Shown: positions 50,323-64,000 of the stretch, piece after piece
Numbering within the stretch: the first letter of the stretch is position 1
Layout of the letters: each line of letters begins with the position of its first letter
Assembly: GCF_002234675.1 (NCBI RefSeq)
Contig: NC_019880.2
Span: 14,311,756 to 14,375,755 of the forward strand
DNA: 64,000 nucleotides
Direction: 5' to 3'
Source of the DNA: Oryzias latipes
Taxonomy: Eukaryota; Chordata; Actinopteri; Beloniformes; Adrianichthyidae
Program-made: the position numbers and the translations under genes
The notes under the pieces: model-generated
The model's input: only the letters and a program-made list of their open reading frames with translations
Databases searched by the model: none
What the model was told of the DNA's origin: nothing

Positions 50323-50490
50323 CTGGGTGACTATCCACGCCTACAAAAAAGAGAGGATGATCTGATACTTTAAAATCCTCTACGTCACTTTTGGAGGTGA
50401 TCGGCACCTACGGCAGTCGGCTGTACACTGGAGGGGCTGCGGGTGGGTGAAAGACTAAGCACTCCATAGACAGGGGCCAGGGGGTTTAAT
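50323..50490 (-). other. grem1: grem1 non-coding exon 1 (5' UTR), 5' end approximate
   Basis: The donor ACCCAG then GTGAGTAA on the minus strand at 50323 pairs with the acceptor at 49934, leaving a 389-bp 5' UTR intron. That intron contains a (GTTT)n run at 50041-50077. The 5' end is estimated from the TATA-like box. Confidence 0.55.
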
Positions 50491-50518
50491 ACAAATTGCT
50501 CCAGCGCCGGACTGTCTC

Positions 50519-50562
50519 CCTTTTAAATGTCTGCCAGCTGAGATGTGCACAACAGTTATTGG
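50519..50562 (-). promoter_or_regulatory. grem1 core promoter: TATA-like and CCAAT boxes
   Basis: On the minus strand TTTAAAAGG (50519-50527) lies about 30 bp before the proposed start, and CCAAT (in AGCCAATAA, 50558-50562) about 35 bp further upstream. The spacing fits a TATA/CCAAT promoter. Confidence 0.5.
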
Positions 50563-51456
50563 CTAAGCACGATGTGGAGAAAATCAAAACTATCCGCCCC
50601 CTCCTCACTTCCCTGAATCCCTGAATCCACTTTGAGATAGGCAACAGTCAGGGTGGGGTTGAGGGGCTCCAAGGCCCAAATTCGGAAACCCGGAAAAAAA
50701 TGAGATTATTCATCCATTTTGCAACACAATTTCAGTTGAAACCTTCTTTAAAAAAGTAGCACACCTGTGACATGTGTGGCAATAAGATAACTGATGCTCA
50801 AATGAGTTATGAACATGTTCCCCAAGTGTTTAATCAAATTCCAATCACTTAATGATGACAAATATTTTTGGTTACACTTTTGTTGCGTCTCAATGACCTG
50901 AACTGAACTTCCTTTAAATAGCTGATGTTTTCAAACTAGTATTTAAATGATGGAATTTTGCACCCAAAATCATGGCCTGGGCATCACCACATCTTCTATT
51001 AGAGTTAAGTCTCTTCAGGCATGATAAACTTGCATGCATATTGTTTATAATTAAAGCAGAAATTATCATTATGAACGATTTTTGTCACTTATTTACTTAA
51101 AGCAGGGTAAATTTGTTTAAATACATCGAGGTTTGGCTTAAACATTAGGAGAAAAAAACAGCATAAATCAAAAAAAGAATTATACACCCAAAATTGGATT
51201 TAACTAAATCTTCTATAGTTCTGCCACTTGTTTTAAGCATGGCAATCATTTTTAAACTTGCTTGATATCAACTTATAGCAGTTTTTAAAATACCTTTTCA
51301 GAGGTTTTGCATAAACCTCTTAATCACTTTTACTTAAAATATATATATATAAATATATATCTGAGATCAGATTTTAAAGGTGAATGAGTTAATAACCTCT
51401 CCAGTTTAAACTGGAACCTAAATAGAGCAATGCATGGCAAGAAAAAGTAGATGCAT

Positions 51457-51475
51457 GTTGCCCCCTTGTGGCGTA
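51457..51475 (-). promoter_or_regulatory. CTCF-like motif, reverse orientation
   Basis: The minus strand reads ACGCCACAAGGGGGCAACA. It keeps the CCAC and AGGGGGC cores of the CTCF consensus but matches only about 13 of 19 positions overall. It lies between grem1 and arhgap11a and points towards the forward motif at 18601. Confidence 0.4.
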
Positions 51476-51972
51476 CATGAATAACACCCCGTAACTCAAC
51501 AGTAAGACTTTGTATTATTTTATTTTAGTGAAGCAGTTCAAAGCAAACGTTCATTTTTGAAGGTTCTGTGAAATGAGTGTAAAAACACCAGAGGCAAATC
51601 TTTTCTTCAACACTGTTTGGCAAATGTTCTCTTTTTTTTACATAACATGCATCACAAGGTGCTTTACTTGTCCAAAAGCAGTAAAATATTCGTTCTGAGA
51701 AAAAAAAAATCAAGTTAGATGTCTGACATGTCCTTTTCAGTTAAAAACAGGAATGTAAAACAATAAATACACCTGATAGAAAAATTCCAGCCATTCTGCC
51801 AATCCCACTTTATAATATAGCTTTATTCCAAGACTAAAGTAAAATGCTATCTTATGTGACATGGAATTTACTGGATGTAAAACAGAATATCTCCCAATAC
51901 AAATCAACAACGAAAAAGGTACCTCTGCTGTAGCTACAAAAAATAAATTAGGACCCTGAATGAGTCACAAAG

Positions 51973-51978
51973 TTTATT
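51973..51978 (-). terminator. arhgap11a polyadenylation signal
   Basis: AATAAA on the minus strand, 69 bp after the stop codon. Confidence 0.5.
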
Positions 51979-52046
51979 TTATGTGGTCTTACCAGACGGA
52001 TCTGCATAGCAACACAAAAAAAAGCACAAAAATTGGAGAAAGGCGG

Positions 52047-55000
52047 TTATAAATCAATTGGTTTCATTGCAGACAGCAGGTTTCCTTGGTTGAGAGGGTT
52101 TTTGGGGGATCCCCTGTAGTGGGGTGTGTCCTTCTCTGTTACCTGCTGCAAAAGCAGCTTCTGCGCTTCAGATGGAGTGGAGGCGGAGCTCTCCACTTTC
52201 GTCTTTTGTTGAGCCTTGTTGGTGACATCCCCCAGGGCGCAGGATTTAGGAATTCTGTCCAGGGTTGCCAGCTTTTTTGGCGGAACAGCAGGTGGATTCT
52301 TAGCAGTGGTCCTGCTATTTAACAGTCGTGTTTGTGGTCGTCTCTGCTGGGGCTGTGGGTGAGGGGACAGCCCGCTTTCTAGACTCACAGTCTTGGCCAC
52401 ACGAGGGCTCTGGCCAACGCCAAATACCGCGTTATTCCTGGGTCTCCTGCTGTCTCCTAGAAGAGAGTTGATCCTGCACACCGTCTGCCGGACTGGAGTG
52501 CGCTGGAACTTGAGAGGCGACCTGATTTGTTTGGTCTTGGAACCTGGAGGAGAATAAAGCGTGAGCTTGTTGAAGTGTTGAATGTGGTCTGCCACTCTGG
52601 CCTTTTGAGGGGACACGGCTTGTTGGTTTTGGACTGGTTTTGAAATTCCAGATCTCTCGTGTAACAGACTGACAACAAAACCTGGCCTGGTTGGTGGAAA
52701 TCGGTCATCTTTGGTTTCAACACCTGGTTTGTACGGAGTGGACTGCGGTCCAGAGGAGACGTGGTGTTTGAAACGAGCCGGACTCTGGATGTCCAGAGCA
52801 TCGATGAGCCTGCTGCAGTCTATCTGCTCCCTCTCTGTTTCAAGTGAATCAACCACAGAGCCACCGTCTGGACTATAATGTAGGCTGGAATCAAAAACTA
52901 CACTATCTATATGCAATGGAGTGAGAGCAGCAAACTCGATTTGACCTAAAGTGAAGCTCTGCTCATCCGCCACAAAGCTCTGCTTAGATGGAAGGTTGGG
53001 GGTCTTGAAGGCCACAGTCAAAGCTTTGACGGAGGTCTCATTTGGAGCGTTGGGAAGGCTGTCTGAGTCCAGTTCAACAGTTTGGACGTCAGCAGAAGAC
53101 TGCCCGCAGACCGTTTTCAGCACCGGTGAAAGGCTCTGCCTCAGAGTTTCCGTGCTGCTTCCCCCGTCGAGGCTCTCGGCGCTGGCGGCACAGCACAGCG
53201 TCATGGGCAGGTTGTTTCCAGCAGGAAGTTTGGACGCGGTAACGGTCGGCTCAGACACGTAAGTGCTCTTAAGACACGCACGCATCGGGGTGTCAGTGAA
53301 GGAGCCCTCGCTGAAAGCCTTCACCCCAACAGGAGTATCACCGCTCCACGGGGTCCGGTTGAGTCTTGGGTCACACTTTGGGGTGAGCAGGTTATCTTCA
53401 GACCTGCTGATGTACTTGGAGCCTAAATGTTCAAATCAAGCATCAGTATACATGTATAGCAAAGAGCCTCTTTTCAAAAAGTCAGTGACTCTGCAATACT
53501 CACTTTGGGATTCGGCTTTTCTTGAATAAACTGACGGACTGAACTCTGTCGGTTCAGCAAAATGGAAACTGGTGTTGCTTTCCTGCTTGGCGAGTCTCAA
53601 ACCGATGGACTTAGATCCCTTCACCAGCACCATGAAAGAAGAAACGAAGGATGAAGGAAGCTTTGGCTAGGGTTAGATATTTAAGGGCTACTTTGTTAGA
53701 AAAGTGTCAACAGAAACTCCCCAGACGTTTAAACTAATATGTTAAAATTATTCTTTGGGGTTAATTCTGCTTGAAATAGAAATCACTTCAAAATAACCAA
53801 CAAACCTAACTGAATTTATAATGATTTTTATTATTATACATGTAGTAATTTACATTAAAGGATTTTTCAACTCAACAAATCCACCCAAAGATGTGAAAGA
53901 TTTTTTCAATGTTCTGTACACTAAAACCTTCATAAATGTGTTTACAAGTGAAAGTAAATGTATTTTACTAAAGTACTAACATTTGATCTAATCAAACTAT
54001 CTGTGGAATCATGCATTTCAAAACACTCCTCCCCTTTCTCTGCCTATCAGTGGAGCAGATGATGGTTATAGATTCTATTGTGCCGGCGGACTTACAGAGT
54101 CTTTGCTGTTCTTCCCCAGGCTGAAACGCAAGCGCATTGACTTGCGTGGAGCTTCTTTTTTGCTAACTTTAGGAGAAAAGCAGCCAGACCTTCCAGATTC
54201 AACCCTAGAAAAGAAAAAATATGGGTTAAACTATGCGCTAATCATTAAAAAGTTCAGATTTAAAGATCTACTCTGATAATAATTGTGTTTTTTGTGTTGA
54301 GAGGTTATTGAGGCATTTTTCTCATGATGGAAATGATGGAGGACATTAATGGGAAGGGGGGGGGGGGGGTTGCTCTGCACCAATTGGCCTACCCACAACT
54401 CGGAGGTGAAGGATCAACCGCTGCTTTGTTTAAAAACGGCATAATCATAATTAAAATACCACTGGAAACATTTTGAATAAATCAAAAGATGACTGGAGAG
54501 GGACTTTATGGTTAACGCTTCGCTAAGATTCGTTTTTTCTTTATGTATTTTTTTTTTTTTAAAGAGCACTAAAAAACGGATCAAGTAATATTGCTGCTAA
54601 ACAAAAAAACTAAATCGATGGGATTAAATTCAAATTATCACTTTTTTCTTCAATATACAATCCAGTAAATTTCAAATAAATATCTGTTTTTTTTTATTTC
54701 TACTCAAATCCCACGGTTAGACATTTACTGGTTTATATTGAACAAAGAAGGAACTTTTCAAAATAGAATTAGTAATTTTTACACGAGGAACCCAGAGAAA
54801 ACTGTTTTGGGCTGAAAATAAAAATAAAATACAAAATATTATTTGACAGCAAAATCAATTAAGGGATTTGATGAATCAGTTCTCCATGTTTTAAGGTAAA
54901 GATCTTTTTATTTGATATTGATAAGTCAAAGTAAGCTTTAGTAACACATAATATGTTGTTTTTTTTAACCTGAATAGTTCCTTTTAATACATGTGTATAT

Positions 55001-58000
55001 TATGTGACATTAGATTTCTGTAAAAAAAAAGAAATATTTTTTTTAAAGTGCTGAAAACAATGAGTTTTTACCTGTTTATAACATTTCTACCGCTTCGTCT
55101 TTTGCTCTTCCTGCTTCCAGAGGCTGCAGTTTGTCTTCGAGACCTTCCTGCTGACAGCACGCTACTAGAGGAAGAGTCCAAGACTCCGGAAGCGCTGTAA
55201 GCTACAACACAAAAAAAAGAAGAAACTTAACTTAACCATCTAATGGACTGAACCATAGGTTATCCAAAAGTTATTAATACCTGAAGCTGGAGTACTGTTT
55301 CCGCTGAACAAAGTGTTAGAAAGTAGTTCTAACCCAAGGTTCTTTTTGACAGATCTACGTTTCTTGTTTGAAAATCCCAAAGAGTGAGCGGATTCCAAAG
55401 GAGGCTTGCGTTTACTTGATGGTGTCGCAATCACGTGAGTTGCAGAGGAAAAGACTGACAAAATCAAAGAGGATTAATGGCCTTGCACTCTGTAGATTTT
55501 ATTATTTCATATTTGGAAACAATTCAGGAGTGATTTCAATGCAAAAGCGCAATCGGCAGCCCGTATTGATATTCATGCAAAGATCAGGCAATTCAAATTA
55601 AAACAAAGGCTGTAAATACAGGCAGTAGATCATTATTTAAACATGATATCACTCGAAAGGAAGAGGTGTGTGAAAACAAGTCATCTCAAAAACCAAGGGT
55701 CACATGTATGAAGCTACTTATGTGGATTCAATTCAGGTTTATCAGGATCTGAAGAACACAAAACAACCTTTTTGTGCAATTCCAATTTCCCACGCCTTTT
55801 TAAAGCCAAAAATAGAACCTGGGGACACACGATTGAAACAAAAGCAAGACAGACGTGCTGTGCTAAAGTGAAAATGAGACGCTCTTCATATACATAAATC
55901 TTGTTTATTTACCGGCAGTTCTTTGATTGTGATCAGTCAGAAAATTACTGAAAAATGCAAACCAATAACCTCTCAAAATTGGATTGCATTGCTTTGGACA
56001 TAGACAAGGAAGGAGATGCAGATGTACAGATGGAAAGAGTTACGCCAACCTACTTTCTAAACAAAATCCTTAAGGTGTAATCCGAGTTAAGTCATACTAT
56101 AAATCACTTTTTAATGCCCGGCTCTTCTACAAGTCTGATTTTGAGGGATGTTTAGATCCCCCAAAAATAAATTCAAAATGATAAATAACAGTAAAATCAA
56201 AAAAACTTATAAATCTGGTATCAACCATTGTGCTTTTGCATAGATTTTTTTTGGGCCAAAAGGTTTCTATCAACAACAATGATAGATGAAGGGTGGACAT
56301 ACTTCCCCACAAAGTGTCTCATTTACACAGTTTATGTCCATAAAACTGTGTAAATGTTGGTTTGTTTGTTTTTTGTTCATACATGTGGCCCAAGAAAGCT
56401 ACATTATCAGGAAAATAAAGAGTTTGATTTCTGTTTGATAGACAGCAAGATTGGTATGTTGTTGGCAGCAGAGATGGATTCTGACAGCGTCATGCTTCTC
56501 ACGTTGACCAATCACATCTCATCTGTCACAGCACCTACCAAGGCTGTCTGCTTGATTGACTTTGGTGGGTGTTCTATTAGTTTTTATTTTATTCAGTGCA
56601 CCACTGATCACATCTGAAATGTAAAACAAATCAAAACACTGTAAACTACTTTTTCTTATATTTATTGTTCCTTTTTTAATGGGATTTCACCAATACCATT
56701 AGAATCCAGTTGATTATTGATCTAATTTGCATATTTAAATGCTGCAACCTTTCCAAAAAAACCCCCCAAAAAAATAGTATACGTCAGTCTTACCTCCAAA
56801 GCTACGCCTGTGTTTCCTCTTTGTCCCGAAATTCAAGTCCAGCTCTTCCGAGTCATGAGTGGGAGTCAAAACTCCCCCTTCATAGCCCATCATGGCAGGA
56901 ACTTTCTCCTGAAGAAAGTCTGGTAAAACACCTGGAACATGCAAGGGCAGCTCAGTATTAAGTACTGCTGAACAGCAATGTTGCTCCACAAGCACAGAAA
57001 TTCTTTGAGTCATACCAAAATTGTCTGCATTCTCTATGAAGCACTGGACTATTGCAGCCTGTAGTCTGAGGCGTTTTTCTGTGTTTGCGTTCATCTTCTC
57101 TGCTCCTTCGCCAAAGTGAAGGAGATTGGGAGCCAAAATCACAGATAAGTTACTGCTATTCATTTTGTTTTCTGCACTCCTGGATTTTAGGGGGGAGAAA
57201 ACATAATTATTGCTCAAAAAATATATTTAAATGCAATACAGAACGATATAGAAAAAAATGCAAATACCTTAATGAAACATTCCGTAGAAAGTCAAAAAAG
57301 TAATGTAAGACACAGATGTTTTTGTCTGGCAGCACACAGGTCAGCAGCATGGTCGCAGCAGTCCTGTCCTGGTCCGTAGGAAGCTGCTGGGCCTTTAGAA
57401 AGGCGTCCTGCAGCTCTGTAGGAAGCACAGGCTCTGGAAGTTCCCTGAAGAACTGTTTCACTAATCCTGCCACATCACAGGGCAGAGCAGAGGACAGGCA
57501 CTCCTCTCCAACCTCCAATTTAGCCTGAACAGACAGGCAAATAAGTACAGGAGGAAACTAACAAAATTTAAAACAGTTTCTCAGTTAAAAAAACAAAAAC
57601 AAACTTCAGAGGATCCATACCCTGAGAGCTTTTAGGCGAACTACAGAGCCGGATTTTCTGAACAGGCCCTCTGTGTCGACATGTGCTTGCAGCTTCATGC
57701 ATGAATCCACCAGAAAGCTTGAAAGGCAACGAAATGTCATTAGTATTAAAGCTCAACTGGGTCAAGACATGCAGAACGAGGTTTTAGGACTTACCCTGGC
57801 ACACTTCCACATTCCATATTATAGCATGGTAGGCTGTCCAAGGAGACACCAAACACCTTTGCCTTAGAAATTCAGAAAGTACATTTATGTACAGTTAGAT
57901 TCTGGACAGCGTATTACAATATTTTAAATAGCAAAACCTATTCTTGTAGTAGACTTTTCTTTCAAAAACTCTTATGATCAGAAATTCCTTTTATATTATT

Positions 58001-58658
58001 TACTACAATGGCTATCAATCAAAGCATTTTGTTCATAAGAGAGCAAAATCTCTGCAGGATGCTTTTATTTTGAAGTTTTTATTTTCCGTTAGTTTTAGGC
58101 AACTTTTGTCCCTCTGCTACCAGAGATTTGGAAACTGTTTAGTAAAGACCTTCAACATAAATTGAAGAAGACTGTTGCAACAAATCATGTGACTCCTGTT
58201 AGCCAATCGAAAACAAGCAGGAAAGTAAGAAAAAGGAATAGCTAGCAAACATGTTGTATTTTGGGTGTGGGAGGGGGGGCTGTCCTGTTGTTTTGTACTG
58301 TTCTTTTGCCTGATTATGGATTTATGCTGCGAATAATTTTAGTTTTAGCTACAAAATAGCCTCTGCGTGAACTGACTGACTATCAGCAATAAGCTAATTA
58401 TTCGATCACACAGACAGAAAACACGGTCAGCAAAAACTTTAAATGTTCTCAGAACGTAACAACGCTATAAAAATTTTATGCACATTAGTTAAACGCTGCA
58501 AACGGTATGAAAAGAAGAATTTGTTAGCTTACTTGGTTACTGGTGGACTTGGTGCTGAGGGCTTTGTTTTTGTTCCAGTTCTTTGTCTTTATCCCGTAGG
58601 CTGTTCTGAGCTCTTGCACCGCCACTAAACGCATCACATTTCTCTCCAGGACTTTCAT
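52047..58658 (-). CDS. arhgap11a: Rho GTPase-activating protein 11A, 11 coding exons, predicted 917 aa
   Basis: ARHGAP11A stimulates GTP hydrolysis by RhoA and acts in cell-cycle progression, cytokinesis and motility. Coding exons, 5' to 3' on the minus strand: 58658-58533, 57862-57795, 57717-57621, 57524-57268, 57179-57016, 56931-56794, 55454-55281, 55201-55072, 54204-54096, 53618-53504, 53422-52047. All junctions are GT-AG and in phase. The RhoGAP domain spans about residues 43-250: [10 protein letters not shown], then [17 protein letters not shown] with the arginine finger near Arg85, [22 protein letters not shown] and [16 protein letters not shown]. It continues with the family's [16 protein letters not shown] block and a long disordered tail encoded by the large last exon. 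Human ARHGAP11A is 1023 aa. The start [24 protein letters not shown] aligns with QRLVKLALLQHLRAFYGIK of human. The ARHGAP11B duplicate is human-specific, so 11A is the right name. Confidence 0.95.
54356..54369. repeat. Poly-G run
   Basis: 14 consecutive G within repeat copy B's neighbourhood, in arhgap11a intron 8. Confidence 0.9.
54390..54520 (-). repeat. Interspersed repeat, copy B (shared with 10568-10700)
   Basis: Reverse complement carries CATCTTTTGATT, GTTTCCAGTG, AATTATGATTATGCCGTTTT and TTGTGGGTAGG in the same order as copy A. It lies in the arhgap11a intron between 54204 and 55072, which is otherwise AT-rich. Confidence 0.7.
55455..56793 (-). other. arhgap11a intron 6
   Basis: 1.3 kb, AT-rich, no recognised element. 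Confidence 0.6.
57863..58532 (-). other. arhgap11a intron 1 (coding)
   Basis: 670 bp without a recognised element; donor CAA then GTAAGC, acceptor TTTCTAAG. Confidence 0.7.
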
Positions 58659-59200
58659 CTTCAAAGAAAATTCTGCCTTGCACTCAGAAACTAACCTTTT
58701 CAGCCCCTTGTGTTCGCTTATCCCCCGCCAGAAAAAGAGGGGAAATAAATCTGCAACTCGAGTTTGCTGCCTAAACTTTCTAATTTAATCACTTTCACCA
58801 AACATGTGACGCCCTCGCGTGAATTTGATCATCAGAACAGCTCAGGAGTTACGTCCACTAAAACTAAAAGGATCTATAGCATCTTAAAACGAATGTTGAC
58901 GTATTCGATAACATGTCATTATGAAGCGCATTTCTGATTTCCAGGCTAGCCTTGTGGTCCAGCTGCAGTCTTATTACGTTGGCTAGCTAAACCAAATTAG
59001 CAATTCCTTCGCACCATGATGATCCTGTCAAGAGGTTGTCTTCGGTTAAAACCCTATAACGCACCCAAAATCCAAACTTACGTTTTCATTATCGATGAAC
59101 TACCCAAATACCACCAGGTTTCTATCATAAATTAGCTACCTGCATTGTACTAGTTTCCTCAGCAGAACGTTGCCAAGTTGTTTGTCATTTCCGGAACACA

Positions 59201-59240
59201 TTCAAACTCAGGCGCTGTCGACGTTCTGTGCTATGATTGG
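59201..59240 (-). promoter_or_regulatory. arhgap11a promoter: CCAAT box and CHR-like element
   Basis: On the minus strand CCAAT (in CATCCAATCATAG, 59236-59240) is followed about 30 bp downstream by TTTGAA (59201-59206), a cell-cycle homology region sequence. CCAAT plus CHR at this distance is typical of promoters repressed by DREAM in G0/G1 and active in G2/M, which fits the gene's role in cell division. A possible 5' UTR donor (ATGCAG then GTAGCT) lies near 59141. A TTTGAA hexamer alone is common, so this is suggestive only. Confidence 0.4.
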
Positions 59241-59728
59241 ATGAAAACTGTTTGAGCAGTTTTTTTTCCAGTATGAATGTTTTACGCTCCAGCGTCGCCC
59301 GATGGGCGGTGCAGTTTGGGCTGAATCTCAAAATACAGTGGTGGCTTGTTTTTCAGTTTCTTGATGAGAAGAAAACAAGTATGTCGTCATTTTTTCATTT
59401 GGCCCACGAAAAAGACTCAGCAGATTTGTTTTTGTGCCTTTTTTGCTCATTACTTACTCATTATAATAGTCACTGACTGTTAAACCTTACTTCAACCAGG
59501 AAGTCCTACTGAGATTTTATTTATTTAATTTTTTCAAAAGAGGCATGGCTATTTTTTAAATACAATTCAACCTCATTTGTAATATCAGTCTTGCACCAAA
59601 GGTCCTTCTCCATCTTTTCTGCAACTCAATTAAACAGTCAATCAATCAGTTTCCAAATTATTTATTTATATTTCTCATTTTCTGTCAGCCATTAAGTTTT
59701 GGAAGATATACTGTCAGAGAGGCTCATC
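59241..59728. other. Short gap between arhgap11a promoter and actc1 3' end
   Basis: About 0.5 kb, AT-rich, no gene. Confidence 0.6.
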
Positions 59729-59734
59729 TTTATT
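59729..59734 (-). terminator. actc1 polyadenylation signal
   Basis: AATAAA on the minus strand, 75 bp after the actin stop codon. Confidence 0.7.
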
Positions 59735-59808
59735 AAAACCATAGACCTATATACAAAAGTACACAAGGGCAAAACAAATGGAAGGAATAGAAGGGGATGT
59801 TTGTGTGT

Positions 59809-62717
<2,909 letters not shown>

Positions 62718-62788
62718 CAGGTTCCTCACCAACATATGAGATGCTTCCACTGGGACAAAGACTCACAGAGGAGATAGCTCCTTAAATA
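62718..62788 (-). promoter_or_regulatory. actc1 core promoter and non-coding exon 1
   Basis: On the minus strand CCTATTTAAGG holds a TATA box (TATTTAA, 62782-62788). The likely start is near 62755 and exon 1 ends at 62718 with a strong GTGAGT donor. A GC box (62806-62815) and a degenerate CArG-like sequence (CCAAATAAGA near 62834) lie just upstream, consistent with an SRF-regulated muscle actin promoter. The sites are seen; their use is inferred. Confidence 0.6.
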
Positions 62789-62834
62789 GGACTGATCTGA
62801 GGACCAGGGGCGGGACCAAGCATTTACAACTCCA

Positions 62835-64000
62835 AATAAGAGCTTCCAGCACAAATCTATAAACCCCAATAAGTTTTACATACATGGATGTGATTCTTTT
62901 TCTTTAAGTACAAGTCAATGCATAGTTGCAAAAGTAGATGAGTAAAAAAGAGAAAGAGAAAAAGGAGCTTAACGTTTTATCATGGAAAACTCAGTTCTAA
63001 CCGTTTAATATGTTTATTACTTTTATTTTATGACAAAAAATGACTGTCTATTTGAGTATATTTGAACAGTGACATTATAGGTGATGATAATCCATGATAT
63101 TTTTGCTACTTTTACATTATGTGTGTGTGTTTTTTTGCCTATAAATTATAATTTGACTGCACTCCGGACAGAAAAAACATACAGCTATTACAGTAGCCAC
63201 AGCCATCTCGAAGAGGCACTTCTAAACTGTCCCAGTAAATGCAGAGTCACTGGTGACTTCTTAAGGAGATGAGGAGATAGTATATGACCCCCCCCCCCCC
63301 CCCCCCTCCAATGGTCCTGGTATGTGTACTAAGCCTCTTCAGTGAGTAGAACAGCTGATGGTGACGCTCTGGGTCTGAGAGGCCTGGTTATGTTGCTGAT
63401 TCATTCTGATTGGTCCGGCTGTTTCCTTGTACGGTTATGAGGTGCACCAGAATCATGCCTGAGTAAATGCTCCCAAATTGAGAATTTGAAAAGATCTATT
63501 GTACATGCATATGAAATTTTAGAAACAATTGCTCCAAAAACAAATATCTCACCAAAAATTGAAGTAAACATTTTGCTATGATAAAATTAATTTGTAAATT
63601 ACACCACTTTGTAAAAATATGCAGTTTATATAATGTGTGGTTTGAGCAAAATTGATTGGGAGACCATACATTTGTATGAAAATGCCTCTAACTTCTTTTG
63701 TTGTCGATTTTCTATACTTTTATACTACTTTTGATATGTCACTTTTTACATATTTAACTCTTGCTTAGTAATTAGATTTTTTGTTTGCCAAAAAAATGAT
63801 AGTATGAAATTGTAATCTGATTATAATCAAGAAGTATTACATGTCTGTTAACATGATCTGATTTATTGTTTTCTGATATTATGTTTTCTGAGGATAATCA
63901 ATAAGCACTTGATTTTGTTACTTGAAAAAAATCTGCACTTGATTTGAATAGAAGCAGATTACAAAAACTATGCAAAACTATTAAATAGCTCAGTAGGGGT
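62835..64000. other. Upstream flank of actc1
   Basis: AT-rich. Holds a run of 19 C (63288-63306). No gene or recognised transposon up to the window edge. Confidence 0.6.
63288..63306. repeat. Poly-C run
   Basis: 19 consecutive C, about 530 bp upstream of the actc1 promoter. Confidence 0.95.

Larger units (their letters stand above)
50600..52046. other. grem1-arhgap11a intergenic region; scg5 not present
   Basis: AT-rich. Contains a CTCF-like motif (51457-51475), an (AT)n-like tract near 51340-51360 and the arhgap11a 3' UTR from about 51970. No exon of scg5 (7B2), which occupies this interval in human, is recognisable on either strand. Confidence 0.6.

Noticed and set aside
52951-53262. Plus-strand frames opposite the last arhgap11a exon
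   Set aside because: Antisense shadows of a real coding exon.

Overview
The window is vertebrate nuclear DNA, most likely from a ray-finned (percomorph teleost) fish. It has large AT-rich introns, GT-AG exons that encode recognisable vertebrate proteins, a fish-type L2 LINE tail, TTAA-flanked MITEs and other interspersed repeats seen in fish. Some repeat families look medaka-like, but I cannot fix the species from sequence alone. It is not bacterial: there are no operons or CRISPR arrays, and I recognise no RNA genes.

Layout: (1) 1-283, the 5' part of ORF1 of a non-LTR retrotransposon, reading off the left edge. (2) 1951-46709 (+), an apparently complete formin-1 gene (fmn1) in 19 coding exons, predicted at 1819 aa. 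(3) 49381-49932 (-), the single coding exon of gremlin-1 (grem1), with a non-coding first exon near 50.3-50.5 kb. (4) 52047-58658 (-), arhgap11a in 11 coding exons, predicted at 917 aa. (5) 59809-61684 (-), an alpha-cardiac-type muscle actin (actc1) in 8 coding exons, 377 aa, with its promoter and non-coding first exon near 62.75 kb. (6) 62.8-64 kb, AT-rich upstream flank. Every splice phase was followed from exon to exon and all three multi-exon genes stay in frame.

fmn1 and grem1 converge tail to tail. In mammals the 3' part of FMN1 carries long-range limb enhancers for GREM1, so the 3' introns of fmn1 here are plausible grem1 regulatory DNA. In human the order is FMN1-GREM1-SCG5-ARHGAP11A. 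Here scg5 is absent between grem1 and arhgap11a, and actc1 follows arhgap11a directly.

The most interesting signals are: a near-consensus CTCF motif in fmn1 intron 5 facing a weaker, oppositely oriented CTCF-like motif between grem1 and arhgap11a; a GC (not GT) splice donor in the otherwise standard actin gene; a large extra fmn1 exon with its own strong start codon; and several uncharacterised inverted-repeat elements. I did not find a clearly new gene system; this is a conserved vertebrate gene neighbourhood with lineage-specific repeats and regulatory changes.
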